Positions 1 through 11,869 are shown, numbered from the stretch's first letter. The stretch is 64,000 nucleotides of DNA from Diaporthe sp. PMI_573 (GCA_021399435.1 JAJTUP010000082.1:186001-250000); one strand, 5' to 3'. Translations and numbers: made by a program. The notes: generated from the letters alone by a model not told the origin.

Positions 1-325
1 TCAGGGCTCCAAGTCTCACTCAGGCACTACCATGCACCACCACCATCCGGCACACCCCACCATCCGGCACAGCCAAATTTGCCGCTACCCACCAAAACTC
101 AACAACTTGACTTACATATTACTTGACTATTAGTGAGGGTATCCAGAATCTGAATTAACACGTAGATAGAGAAATGGCAATTGAGCTTAGCGGTCTTTTC
201 AAAGTTTAGTAGGGCGCCCTTACCGCCTAATTCTGCCTGTTTGTAAACAAACCTAGATACGAGATTGAGGACGTGTTTCTGCTATTAGGTCCTTACCTAT
301 ATAGCTATCCAAATTGCTAACTACG

Positions 326-2879
326 ATGCCTCTAAAGATGTATACTGAGGAGGATGTAGCTAATGCCTTATTTGACATATCTAATAATGGTTTTTCTCTA
401 AATAAAGCTTCTTAGAAGTATAATGTACTGTTATCTATTCTTTCTGGAAGGCAAAATGGCTGGGTATTAAAAAGCAACCCTAAAGCCTAACTAGCTTATA
501 GCTGACTATTAATTGCTTAAGAAGACAAGCTTGTTGAGTAGATTTTATGCTAAGAAAGGCTTGGGTTTGCTTTAAGCTATTCTTAGGTTAAAATGGTAGT
601 TTTTTTACTTCTTGTAGAAATTAGTAATAAGAAGCTAGTTGGTATTTACTAGATTAAATAGTTTATTAAGTGCTAGCCTAAAGTTTATACTAAAGTTAGG
701 CGTAAGTAAGAGGTACTATGTTTCTACGAATTTACTTTGAGGGTAGTTAATTAGTATTTTGATATCTGAGAGGGTGAATATAGGTAGGTAAAGCTGAGCC
801 TTATAGTTAATGTAGACGAAGCCGGCTTAATGGTAGGATTTAGTATGAGATCTTTATATAATTAAGTTATAACTAATAGATTTGATTAATTATATATAGG
901 ACTTAATTTCCTGGTTATAGGAACCTCTAATATGAAAAAAGACGATAGTTAAATGTAATTAGTCTAGGTGGTAGTCTACTATGATTGAGAGTATTATAGC
1001 TACTGGTAAGTCTTTAACCTAGGAATTATTTTTAAGGGAAAAAAACTATAAAAATAGTAGTTTATTAAATAATTTTATTAATTAGTACCTTCTTAGTACT
1101 TTATTATATCTCTAAATAGTTAGATAAATAATTAAATAGGTATAGTATAGCTATAGTAAGTTTTTTTTATTGTAGATAAATAATTACTATAAAGATGATT
1201 TATGTAGAAATAGTGATATAGAAAACAGTAGTAAAAAGGATAGTTGTTATGAGCCAACACGATGACACCTAGGGAACCCGTTTCGATGACCCCGGCAATT
1301 AGAACCAGATGCCACGACGCAACCCCGCAGACACTTGAGGGCGAAGTCAGCAAAACATGCCAAGGCCAGGGTTAGGGTCAGGGACCCACTGACCAGGGTG
1401 GACCGACAGGACCGACGAACGGTCCAGACGGCTGCAAGGCTGGACCGCACCAGTCGACGAGCGGTCCATACGGTCTATCACCAACGACGGATGAAGAGTC
1501 AGGATATATAAGGACGTGGTCATCACCACAGTAGATAGCTTTCATAGAACAGACTCTTCAGTCGTCAATCTAAGTATTCAGTCCAACAACTGGATAGCCT
1601 CACAGCTAGTGATCATACTCGAAGAATCATCGTGTCTAACACTGCACAGTCAAGTATCACCTCTACGCCGTATTGCTAACATAAACCCTACAGGTTACCT
1701 ACTGAACCCCACAAAGGTTTAGTGTGATCATTACAATAGTCTGCAATAGACTGCTATTTTTATTGTGGTAGGGCTTAGTTATTCTAGGCAACTATTTTAA
1801 TTAGTTGCTGGGGCTATAGCTAGCCAGCTTAGTTAGCTTAGCTAGATTAGTTAGCCTTCTGGCTATACTCTATTTAGGCTATAGGGGTTAGCTAGAAGAA
1901 AGTAATAACAAACGACTACCTACTAAATTGAAGTTATTTATAGCTATTTTGGTACCCTTTAAGTAATTACTTGTTCCCTAGCCTAACCAATAATTTAGAT
2001 ACTATTCTTTTAATCTTTAATAGCTATTTTAGCTATATAACTATAGGTATAAAGGCTAGAATTAGTAGAATTAAAACTACTTGATACTAATAATTTCTAT
2101 AGTATAAGTTTATAACTATTTGCTTTTAAAATAATATCTTCTACTACTATTTACTGGCCTATTATTGTTATAGGCTTTAGCTATTAGATAATGGAGTCTT
2201 TAATATAGTTAAAAGTTACTATTGTAACTTTCTAGGTATATAGTAGTTGTTTATAGATTTGATACCTATAGATAAAATTAACTTTATTAAAATAATTATT
2301 ATAATATATAAAAAGGTATTTACTAAGTAGAATATTAAGTCTATATAGTATACGACTGGTAATTAGCTAATTAGTTGTTTAAAAGCTCTCATATATTTAG
2401 AATATAATGAGGATAAAGAAAAACAGTATATTAAGTAAGAGCTAGAATCTAATAATAAGATACTAAAGTTTAGGTAAGATATTATAGACCTTACTAGTGC
2501 TAATCCTATAGTAGTAGACTAGTATAAATTTAGGAAGATAAGCTTTGTATTTAATACTAAATAAGCTAAATTAATACTTACTAACTATAAAATTTAAGAG
2601 TTGGAAGCTTAAATTAAGTGTATAAGGGCTAAGAAACAAAAAGCTATTTTGAACCCTAATAAGAGGTTTATATAGTTAGGGGATCTTATGGGTGGCGAGA
2701 TAGAGGCTGGAAATGCCCTTATTAAAGAAGTTGTGGTGCTGGAAGAAAAACCTGCTGTTAAAATTGAAGTGGTGGCGGAGAGTATAGATGATGAAGAGGA
2801 GGTTGAAAACGACCTGCCTGTAGAGGTGTGTACTTGTGTGGGAAGGGCTATAAGGGTACTAAAAAGATATACTGATTAA
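326..2879 (+). pseudogene. Pogo/Fot1-type transposase relic (CENP-B-like DNA binding, DDE)
   Basis: The frame opens with ATG at 326 as MPLKMYTEEDVANAL and continues with a CENP-B/psq-type helix-turn-helix sequence (SLNKASxKYNV, LSGRQNGW). A second HTH region follows with LGFALSYSxVK and a K-W-I-style segment near 640. Almost every interruption is TAG or TAA where Gln or Trp would be expected. Downstream of the solo LTR, the C-terminal part (FI-x-NIKSI, NPNKRF) matches the end of fungal pogo transposases. The last 63 codons (2688-2879) are acidic and free of stops. The product would have cut and inserted the element at TA sites; it is certainly dead now. Confidence 0.72.
1245..1735 (+). repeat. 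Solo LTR with perfect 5-bp target duplication
   Basis: A 491-bp TG...CA sequence (tgttatgagcc ... gatcattaca) is flanked on both sides by atagt (1240-1244 and 1736-1740). It interrupts the pogo transposase. Its own base composition is far less AT-rich than the host element. It contains ccagggttagggtcaggg, a telomere-like TTAGGG pair. Related copies lie at 25207-26170 and around 46300-46840. No internal retroelement genes are present, so it is a solo LTR left by LTR-LTR recombination. Confidence 0.8.
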
Positions 2880-2959
2880 AAGAGCTTCTTCTAAGCTTTC
2901 TTTTAATGTACGAATTATTTATATAAGTAAATAATTGAAGTGGTGATGACTTTATAAAG

Positions 2960-3069
2960 TTGTTGAGTTTTGGTGGGTAGCGGCAAATTTGGCTGTGCCG
3001 GATGGTGGGGTGTGCCGGATGGTGGGGTGTGCCGGATGGTGGGGTGTGCCGGATGGTGGTGGTGCATGG
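2960..3069. repeat. Right terminal inverted repeat with 19-bp minisatellite
   Basis: The unit ccggatggtggggtgtgcc is tandemly repeated about four times from 2998 to 3056. The mirror image at 42-80 holds only about two units. The surrounding TIR sequence (ggcaaatttggctgtgcc) is the same in both ends. Short ORFs predicted here merely translate the repeat. Confidence 0.75.
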
Positions 3070-3209
3070 TAGAGTACGTCATCGGGCAGCCGGATACACC
3101 CGGCAACCGGATGGGTCACAATCACGGCTACGAGAACAAAAACAACAATTATACACTCAATTTACGTGCTATAGAGTTATCTCAAATACTAAACTGATGC
3201 TAAAGTTTA

Positions 3210-3741
3210 TGTTAAACGGAAACGCTCATCAGGGTGTTGGTGCTTGACACTGCATGCAAGGAGTTACCCTAGACTTGGCACTAGATTTTCTCTATGTGCC
3301 AATGGGGCGTGCACGCCGGGAGATGAGTTTGGTGGCCGTGAGTCGATTTTTTGGGCTGTTTTAAGACCCTAACTTCGTACCTCTGCATTCCCCTTATTTC
3401 TTACTCAAAAAGTATGTAACCTATTTCATTAGATAGCTTGATTTCTGAAGTTTATCTGTATTTAGTTTTGTTAATGTTAGGGTTAAGGTTGGCTGGTTAT
3501 TATAACCTAAAGATAGTGGGTCTGAAGGGCGAATTTTCCGGCCTCGCCATTCTTGCACCAGAGCCAACCCACGCTTGCCCGCGGGTGAGACGATGTCGGA
3601 GGGACTGTGAGGAGGGCTGACAGAAGCCCACTCAAATTCAATACAAAGTTGTCCAGACCATTCTCAATCGTCCCAATTCGCCTCAGGCACCCTACTGCGA
3701 CCCTGCCACATGAAACCTACTGCTGAAGGCACTAATCTTCA
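3210..3741 (+). repeat. Dispersed 0.53-kb LTR-like repeat, copy 1
   Basis: It begins tgttaaacggaaacgctc and ends at an incomplete palindrome ctgaaggcactaatcttca, so it has TG...CA ends. Three more full-length copies lie on the minus strand at 23677-24188, 58006-58537 and 63015-63545, and a deleted one at 58691-58807. It contains a degenerate telomere-like gttagggttaagg. No convincing target duplication was found, and no protein is encoded. It is probably a solo LTR family. Confidence 0.65.
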
Positions 3742-3830
3742 GACACGGTTATAGTCGGATTCGGATTGCCGTTTCTGAATCCGCGATTGTCGCATGTGTG
3801 GTCGGCATACCAGTCCTCCGGCACACGAAA

Positions 3831-3845
3831 AGATATATATATATC
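3831..3845 (+). promoter_or_regulatory. TATA-like promoter element of the dioxygenase gene
   Basis: An alternating agatatatatatatcc stretch lies about 110 bp upstream of the ATG at 3954, just outside the LTR-like repeat, in otherwise GC-balanced sequence. The position and sequence suit a fungal TATA box; no experimental evidence is available. Confidence 0.4.
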
Positions 3846-3953
3846 CTCTTCATCTTGACCTAATGTATGCTCAATTTAGCCACAAAGGCACGCCACGAAT
3901 ATCACCACACTTCACTTTGCTCCAGCAAAAATCATCTCAAAAGTCTTGTCACC

Positions 3954-5093
3954 ATGTCTTCGTCAGTTACACAGGCAGCGTCACGAATCAATGAGACCAC
4001 CTTAAATGAGCTTCGCCCCGGTTTCGGTGCGGAAATGCGCGGGCTCAACTTTACGAACGGTGTATCACAGGAGGCGTTCAGTCTTCTAGCAGATGCAGTC
4101 ATAAAGGTCGGCGTGTGCCAGTCGGAAGTGGTCCTAGTCTTTGTTATGCTGTTTTGCTAACTGAAAATGAGCCATAGTATGGAGTGGTTGTCTTGCGTGG
4201 GACCAAGTTGACTGATGAGACACATCTCGAACTGGCTCGCAAGTTTGGCGAGCTGGACGACGTCAAGCCCTACGTTTCTGCCGGGCGAAAGAATCGGCTC
4301 AAGTACGACGAACTATTCGACGTCAGCAACATCGGGCCAGATGGCTCAATTGTTGATCCCAATAGCGCCCGTGGTCAGGCAAACAAGGTAAGAGATCACT
4401 TCTTTTTTTTTTCGGTTGGAGGGGGGGGGGGTTGAGACAAAGGCTTCGGCCAGCTTCAAATATATACTCAACACCTGCTTGCTTTAGGGCAATGCCTTAT
4501 TCCATGTCGATTCCAGCTTCAATCCTCGACGAGCTGGACTCTCACTGTTACTGGCACACGAGCTCCCTCCACCGGGGACGGGGGGCAGCACCGCTTTCGC
4601 AGACACACGCGCTGCTTTTGACGACCTCGACGCAGACACCAAGGCTGATCTGATGAGGAATGAGTATGTTGCCGCACACTCCATCCTGCATTCGAAAAAG
4701 ACGGCAGCTCCAGAGTACTTCGCCAAGGTCGACCCCGCCGATTATCCTATGGGCCGGCACAAGATTGTCCAACGCCACGAGAGGTCGGGCAGGATGAATT
4801 TATACCTTGCGGCACACATCCACCATATCGAAGGCCTTGAGCCCGCTGAGTCTAAGGAGCTTTTCGATAAGCTCTTCAAACACGCGACACAGGAAAAGTA
4901 TGTAGTAGAGGTGGAGTGGAAGCAGCCCGGCGACCTGGTCATCTGGGACAATACATGCACAATGCACCGCGCCATTGGCGGAGACTTTGTGGCAAGGTAT
5001 AGAAGAGACATGCGGAGAGTGACCGTCCATGACGCAAGCAGCACAGCTTGGGGTCTCAATGAACACACAGATACGCGTCAGGGGCTTCCTTAA
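3954..5093 (+). CDS. TauD/TfdA-family Fe(II)/2-oxoglutarate dioxygenase
   Basis: This is a predicted cytosolic non-haem iron dioxygenase that oxidises a small acid with 2-oxoglutarate as co-substrate. Exons are 3954-4106, 4178-4387 and 4488-5093, all with GT-AG introns and exact phases, giving 322 residues, the usual family length. The metal site is visible: FHVDSSF supplies the HxD pair (about residues 127 and 129). TMHRA near residue 280 gives the distal histidine, and the arginine in YRRDMRRVTV can bind the 2-oxoglutarate carboxylate. GGSTAFADTRAAFD is typical of fungal TfdA proteins. Intron 2 contains a run of ten G residues. The next gene, on the same strand, starts 367 bp downstream and encodes a Zn2Cys6 factor, so the two could be co-regulated. 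The substrate is unknown: fungal homologues act on taurine, sulfonates, phenoxyacetates or secondary metabolites. The gene looks intact. Confidence 0.9.
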
Positions 5094-5460
5094 CGTCTTC
5101 GGCGACAGATGGAAGGACACCAAGGGTCACATCACCTTCGGAACCCTAGAACGAGACGGCCAAAATATTAAGACAGAAATGAAGTACAAGATTTGTCAAA
5201 CTGCTCGTATTTGCAAGAACATGTCCGAGGAAGATGTGTGCTCGGTAAGACCCAGTCTGGGCCTGTTCACCCTTTCGGGAAATTCTTTGCCGACCTTAGC
5301 CGATGCGAGAGACGAAGCCGCGACCCCTCCATAACGCCGAACAGCTTTCCGTTTTGCACGAATGTCGTGCCTTTCAAAACCCTGCTGCACCCCTCAGCTG
5401 GAGACTCAAAGTCAGACCAAAGCAACAGGAATATCTCAGCTTCGGCCAGAAAGGTTCAAA

Positions 5461-8020
5461 ATGACCCTTCATAAAGGCAAGCGGTCATACCGTGCCTGTG
5501 TAAGGTGTCGCCAGCGAAAGACCCGTTGTGACTTGTAAGTACTTCTCAGGAATTATAGCGGTATCAATTGAGGGTTCCTACGATGCCTTCAATCTTTGCA
5601 ATTGGGCAAGCTGCATTATTGAAACCAGCACGCTGATTTATAGTAGGGACGGGATCGGCGAGCCCAAAAAGCCGCCTTGCGTCTCGTGCCACCATTCAGG
5701 GAGCGACTGCGTACTAGCTGAGTCTTCTCGAGGAGGAAACTTCAGGCTCTACAAGCCGAAATGCAGATCGCAATCGAAATCAGGATCATCCCAGGACTTG
5801 ACACGCTCTCATAATGCAACTTCTGAAGAGTTGGAGGAAGCCACTCTGTTCTCGGATGCATCTGCAAATCAAGCCGACGAAGGCATCCAGGACGATAATC
5901 TCGACGGGGAGCTAAGGAACCCGTCAGATGCTCTGCATATCCTGGCACAAGCCGAAGGCGTTGATCGGCCTAGGCCCCAGACTCGGTCGTTAACAAGGGG
6001 AAATGGCCAGACCGATTCGACGTCTCCGTGTCTCAAAGGTCACGGTATCTATGAAGCACGGTTAAAAGAGCTAATTGATGGGGAGTCACCAACACCAGTT
6101 CTTGACGATTACGATTTGATCAAACAGGGCCGACTGGGCCGGAATCAAGTTGTAGAGTTGCTATCGAGGTACGTGCAGAGAGCCATAATTTTCTATCCTC
6201 TACGCTCCTAAAGGATTGTCCAATTAGATATTCAAAACTGTACCACCCGTTTTGTCCTATCGCTCCAGGATACTTGATCGGACAGTCGGGTTTGCAAAGA
6301 CTTCAGGAGTCAGATCACTTCCTTCTTACAGTCATACTAGCAATCGCATCAAGGGACAGGTCCATTGACCTAGATACCCACAATACCTGTTGGCAACATA
6401 TACAACGGCTACTGCTTGACGTACTACTGGCTCGCCCATGGACACTTAACCCGCAAACAGTGGAGGGCCTGTTGCTACTATCAGAGTGGCTGCCGCATAC
6501 GGAGGTCGACCATGAAAATAGCTTGGCTTATGATCACGATAGCTTGTCTGACGATGACAGAACAGCCTGGTCTTTGATCGGTTTGGCCGTGAGACACGGA
6601 TATATGCTTCATCTTGACCAGGGCGCATTCCGCCAAAGCACGTCCACTGGCACGACAGAGCAGATGGATAGAAATAGGCTGATCTGGACATGTAAGCACC
6701 AATTCGAAAATTGAACTACGATCCAATTCGGACAATGTAATTGATAAATTGTTTAGTTGTCTATGTCGCCGACCGGCAGATATCCGTCCGGCTGGGACAA
6801 TCTTTCTGGTCTCGCGGCCCATCCCTCTCAGCTCACTTCACTGCCAAGGATTTTAACAGCCTTCAACCCGTCGCGGGATGGAACCAGGAGGACTATTCAT
6901 CTGTTATGCACGCGACTATAGAACTGACGCATATTCTACACAACGCTCATGCCATCCTCTACTCCTCAAAAGATAGAACACTAAGTATGGTAAGAAATGG
7001 CGACTACGCCCGCTACATTGATGATTTTCGGATCTCTGCGTCAGCCTGGCACTCGAGGTGGGCGAATATCACGGTTTCCTGCAAGATTAAGGATAGTCTT
7101 CTCCTGTTGTACGAATATCTTTGCCTATATGTGAATATCTTTTCATTCCAGGCCGTGATGAGTCGGTCTTCGGCTCCCTACAGGACACCGGACAGGGAAC
7201 GAACTTCAGAACCGCCACTCGTCACGCCCTTTGCCTGTGGAATCATGTCAACCCCCGACGGGCGATACGTTTTAGACGCCATCACTGCGGCTCTCAATAT
7301 CCTTCAAATACTCAAGGGCTTTGCTACCAGGGATGAACTACGTTACCTTCCCTCTCGCTATTACCTGTTAGCTCCCCGAACCGGACGATACAATGCACTC
7401 ACCCCTTACGTCCCCCCCCCCCAATCCCCACACCTCCCAAGATCAACCATCCCCAGCGCACAGCCACAATTATGCTGACAAAGTCCACAATGCGTAGATA
7501 CGGCGTGTACGCGGCAGTCTTCCTGAAGAAGGCAGCCGGCGCAGGGTCATTGCACTCGGACGAGCAAATCCAGAAGACCACCGACCTGACGATCAGATTT
7601 ACGGACGCCATGGAGCAGGCTGCCTCGCACAACTCACAGATTGGGTCCAAGTGTAGTCGCATGCTGAAGCGGCTATGGCACCCACGAAAGCAGCAAGCCA
7701 AGGCCAATGTGAGTGCGAGTGCGCAGCTGAGGCCCAAGTCAGCAAGACAAAGCAAGTCTGGCGAATCTGAGACATCTCACTCTGGCCACCAGGGCACGGT
7801 GGACAGGATCAGATCAGGAGAAGAGAGGTTTGCTGGGGAAGGGGGTCTATTGAGCCTCAATACGGTCGACCTTGGCCAACCTGCGTCGACTGCCATTGAT
7901 CTAGATGAAAGTCTCTTCGAGTCTTTTATGCTAGACTTTGACTTTCTAGGTGGTGGCAACTTTCAGGATCTGACATGCGCACCATTGAGTAGCTTTGAGT
8001 GGGAGCCGGGGCAGATATAA
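5461..8020 (+). CDS. Zn(II)2Cys6 transcription factor with fungal_trans domain
   Basis: This is a nuclear pathway-type transcriptional regulator. Five exons (5461-5534, 5647-6168, 6228-6691, 6757-7366, 7498-8020) join in phase to 730 residues. The binuclear zinc cluster is complete but split by intron 1. ACVRCRQRKTRCD lies before it and PPCVSCHHSGSDC after it, giving the C-x2-C-x6-C pattern twice. The middle region carries the fungal_trans signature: FVYVADRQISVRLG across intron 3 and LYVNIFSFQAVMSR further on. LRYLPSRYYL runs across the last intron into YGVYAAVFLKKA. The C-terminus is low-complexity and ends with an acidic-aromatic stretch (LDESLFESFMLDFDF) that resembles an activation domain. 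Intron 4 includes an eleven-C run. It is tandem with the dioxygenase, which is its most likely target, but it could also serve the cluster at 29-44 kb. The gene appears intact. Confidence 0.9.
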
Positions 8021-9779
8021 GCGAAGCTCGAAAGCTGAGTTGGCCTTCCCATTTGTTACAGCCATAGAAGCTGGTTAGAGAATTGAGGAACCAACGTGTT
8101 AAATGTCTGGCTCCGTGCGTTATCCACTGTAATGGAACCACAACTTGAAGACTACGCCCTCGCAAGGCTCGTCGGCTGCAGCTATCGTCTTGATGCGTAC
8201 TTGATGAAATAGTCTGTTCTGTGTGAAATAAAAAGGGAAGGAGCTCACACACTTGCACAAAGTATCTTAACTTCCACCTAAACAATTGCAAATGCAAGAT
8301 GGCGCCAGGACTAGATCTTGAGGTTACCCTAGGGTATCGACCTACTTGTAGAGTCTATTCTTTAGTCCCTGTTAGGAGAACAGAAAGCAATTGCTAAGCT
8401 TTAAGAAAGGGCGTGTTAGAAAGAAAAATAACCAGAATTCGGCACAGGCGTCTGGTTAAGTTTAAAATATCCAGGGTGCAACCTTATATACGCCGCACTT
8501 TAAATGTTGCAATCCCAGATTTAGGTCATCCAGGTACTGTCTAGTTTTTCTTACATCTGCCACAACTCTTTCTTTCAAGGACTCGGATTATACGCCTTGT
8601 AAACCTAAAGAGCTCCTTCGATAGGCTAGATAAGCCCAAAGAAGATGGTAAGAATTAGGACAAGTATAGCTACCCAGAATGTATACCACTGTACCCTATT
8701 TCGTCGATTATGCCACCACTGGAAAAGTATACTAGGGGTCGCCTTATTATAAGCCTATTTAAGGACTACCAGCCGGTCTCTCTAGAATTTAAAGTTCTAG
8801 ACCTGCCGCTTACTTATATTTAGATTTCCACATCTAGTAAGTCTTTTGTCTCCAAGGTAAATATCCTTCTCGTACATCTTGTAAAGCTTCTTTAGCTACA
8901 TTATTTCGCTATATTTAGTGCCTTGTACCTTAAAGAACTCCGCTTAAGGGAACAGTAAGGCAAGCATTCTAAGTGTCTCTTTGGCTAGGCCCTTGAGTAA
9001 GATAAAACTATATAAAGGACAATTAACTATAATATTACCTAAAGTCTACAATAATATTTTCCTTAAATAAACTTTATATCTTAACACTTTAGAAAAGACG
9101 TGTAATAAAAGACAAGCACTATAGTGTTGTTTTTAACTAAAAGTAGATAATTGACAAGGTTGTCAGTTAACTTAACTTTAATGCCACTAATTTTTTTAAT
9201 ACCTTATATATTAAATGTTTTCAGCAATTTAATGCTTTTACAGTATATTTTAAGGTCCTCAGAGAAATAGTTGTCTATATAGTTTCTAAGCAAGCTTGAC
9301 TTTTACAGAATATTCCTGCAAAGGTATGCCTTGCTGTAAGGGCCTCTACACCAGACACATCGGTCACCAGTAGAGGGTTAAGAGAGAGGTCTAATATTAG
9401 AGCTAGGTGTAGTATAAGACTAATTCTTACCCCTCTTATTAGTAGATCGTGGGGGCCACGTCCTTTTAAGGTGCGGGCCACCCACGTCACCTACTACAGG
9501 CAGGGGCGGGGTGCTATAATTATACCTCCCTCTAGAAGGCACGTCCCTAGGCCTAGTGCCGTAGCAACCTCCAAGTAAATCATCCGGGAACCGTCGTGGC
9601 TGATTTACTTACACTTTAGCGTACACGGTCTACCTGGCCGGCTTTATCTTGCTGCTATTCGGACCTTTAAGCTTCTAACCCTTCCGTTAACCACCACTAT
9701 TAGTTTTCATTCATACATGGTTCCCTTATCGTTCAGTTGCCTCTCGTTGGCCTAATTAATTACCAACATCACCACCATC
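8021..9779. other. Gene-free stretch, partly repetitive
   Basis: After the regulator's terminator region the sequence becomes AT-rich and repeat-like from about 8330. Around 9420-9780 it is GC-richer, with CCACGTC-type words and a pyrimidine-rich leader running into the ATG at 9780. This leader looks like the promoter or 5' region of a former mobile-element gene. I see no supported coding region here. Confidence 0.5.
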
Positions 9780-11600
9780 ATGCCTCGTCTCAGCTCTAAG
9801 GACGACTACGAGGAGCGTTCCCGTCGCTCCTCTCGTTTGGCTAGTTGTGATTCGACGAGTAGTTGGTCGGGTTTCAATATAGAGGATGCTGTAATGCTGA
9901 CCTCGTCCTAGCTGTAAGAGCGACTGCCTGATTCTCAGGGCACTAACTGTAGTTTATGGTTAGTCTCCCTTAGTAGTAGTTTACTTTCTAATCGTGGTAG
10001 CCGTCAGTCTTTAAACTCTCCTCTCCCTCTCTCTCGTATTACTAGTCACCCAGGTTTATTAGGCTTAAATATCTTTAATAAACCTACTCCGACTTAGTAG
10101 TAGTCAGGGCCCACGGGTTTAATTCCCATACCTATTAGTAGTAATTATGCTGTTAGGACTAACCCTTTTACTACTATTTCTAGCACTATAGTAGCCTCCT
10201 CTTTCTTTGCCCCTTCTTTATATCCTGACCTTATTGTAAGCATAGCCGAGTACTATTATAACTTGTATAAGGGTGCTTCTTTAGGCTCTCCTAAAACCAT
10301 ATAATCCCGTCGCGCGGCTAAAAAAGCAGCTACCTGCTTGCTAGGTAAGATTAAGCAATAAAGGCCCCTACATATACCTTAAATACCTAAGGAAACTCTT
10401 ATTTCCCTTCCTGACTATATATAAAGCTATGGCCCTAGTAATAGTTATACCTATTCTATACCTTCTTCTTAGCAGCTTATTAAAAGCCTAGCAGCAGGTT
10501 ATCTAGGTGCTATATATAACTTATCTAGTAGGGACAAGTACTATATTGTTTGGTTAACCGCGATTAATTCACATATACCCTGCAACTTCTATTTATAGGA
10601 CTTCTTACACTAGCACAAGAATATAATCCCTTTACTTAGTAAGGCAGTTCCCTATATAACTTCTAGTACCGGCTGCTTTTACTGTAATTACTATATAGAG
10701 GCCCACTACTTGCCTTATGTTATAATAAGTTACCTAGGCTTTAGCTAAGCTTTCTTTGCTAATTATTTACAGGGTAATCCCCTTATTATTGGTTTAGTTA
10801 CTGACCTCTACTTTGTATAAGCTATTCTAAACAGCCTCTGCTATAGTGCTGACCCTTATATGTTGATTATATAAGAGAATACACTGTCTGTCTTATGGCT
10901 TTGTCTTACCTATACCCTTAGTAGCCTTTCGGTTAATGGTCCCTATAGAAACCCTATGTTTAAACATACCGTTAACAACCCGAGATATACAGAACAGGGT
11001 GACGAGAAGAAATCCATCTAGGTACCCAATATTAGTACCCTAATATCTATAGTACTAGGCTTTATACTGACTTTTTTTTAGGATAGTACTATTATAGATA
11101 CTAGCATCTTTCGGTCGTAGGTGCTGGTAAACTCTCATCCTTTTAACCTTATAGAGTTTATACTATTAAATACTTAAAATAAACTACGCGAGAAGCTAAT
11201 ACGCAACCTTATAAACTCTTGCTACGCTATACCTTGCCTAGTACCCGCCAACAATAGATTCCTAGTCTAGCACGCTTTAATCTAAGGTTTCCTCACTAAG
11301 GTTAGCACTCTTATGCTGGAGGTTTTTAGGGACTAGCTGGAAGATTTTGTCCTACTAATATAGGAAATAATATATAGAATAAGGACTATAATTCCCTAAG
11401 AGCTGTTTAGTAAGAACATTATGTAGTAGTTTTGGGTAGCTAGCATGATTGATTTTTAGATAATATAGTTAATACCCCTTATTACTTTTCCAGGCCCTTA
11501 GGCTTTTTAATAAATAGAGGTATTCTTAATTAAATATCACGTTGACTTTTCTTTATGGTTTCTACCCAGTATTATAGCTAGTTCTTTAAGCCCTTATCCA
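9780..11600 (+). pseudogene. RIP-killed reading frame of about 600 codons, unidentified
   Basis: From ATG 9780 (MPRLSSKDDYEERSRR, SSRLASCDSTSSWSG) one frame can be followed for about 1.8 kb. I find no frameshift, and the stops are TAG or TAA, not TGA, at positions where CAG, CAA or TGG would give Gln or Trp. The N-terminus is charged and serine-rich. A middle section has a cysteine pair in GCFYCNYYIEAHYLP, and neighbouring Tyr residues could be former Cys (TGY to TAY). This would be compatible with a zinc-binding Gag-like or DNA-binding protein. The frame runs into a 40-bp minisatellite. Its strand is opposite to that of the neighbouring gypsy pol, so it belongs to a different element or gene. 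I do not recognise the family. Confidence 0.5.
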
Positions 11601-11604
11601 GCCC

Positions 11605-11815
11605 ACCTCTAATTGCAAGAAGGTTATCTTGCCCTTATTAGCTTACCTTTAATTACTAGGCGGTCATCTTGCCCTTATTAGCTTGCCTTTAATTACTGGG
11701 TAGTTATCTTACCCTTATTGGCTTGCCTTTAATTACTGGGCGATTATCTTGCCCTTATTAGCTTGCCTTTAATCGTTAGGCGGTCTTCTTGCCCTTATCG
11801 GCCTGCCTTTAGTCT
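11605..11815. repeat. Minisatellite, 40-bp unit, about five copies
   Basis: The word gcttgcctttaattac recurs at exactly 40-bp spacing (11641, 11681, 11721, 11761, 11801, the first and last with substitutions). Units differ by scattered C/T and G/A transitions. The unit length is not a multiple of three, so it is not a coding repeat. Confidence 0.85.
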
Positions 11816-11869
11816 ACTGTTATTTATACTTCAGCCCCCTTTATTTTTAGTATAAACTAATGGCCTGCT

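Larger units (their letters stand above)
30..3069 (+). mobile_element. RIP-decayed pogo/Fot1-like DNA transposon
   Basis: The element is bounded by long inverted repeats (about 30-113 and 2960-3069), whose outer ends read ccatgcacc...ggtgcatgg. TA dinucleotides lie directly outside both ends (28-29 and 3070-3071), as expected for the Tc1/mariner/pogo superfamily. The interior holds a decayed transposase on the plus strand. The inverted repeats carry a 19-bp tandem unit present in about two copies on the left and four on the right. The body is AT-rich with nonsense codons of the TAG/TAA kind, which suggests RIP. A solo LTR (1245-1735) is inserted in the middle, so the original element was about 2.5 kb. 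Confidence 0.8.

Noticed and set aside
2915..3247. Three overlapping ORFs rich in Gly-Trp-Cys or Pro-His-Thr
   Set aside because: They translate the TIR minisatellite on both strands and have no independent support.
4426..7425. Homopolymer runs (G at about 4425-4435, C at about 7411-7422) as signs of assembly errors in the island genes
   Set aside because: Both lie inside introns and do not affect the reading frames.
11605..11815. Regular repeats that might suggest a CRISPR array
   Set aside because: The units are contiguous without spacers and the genome is eukaryotic; it is a minisatellite.
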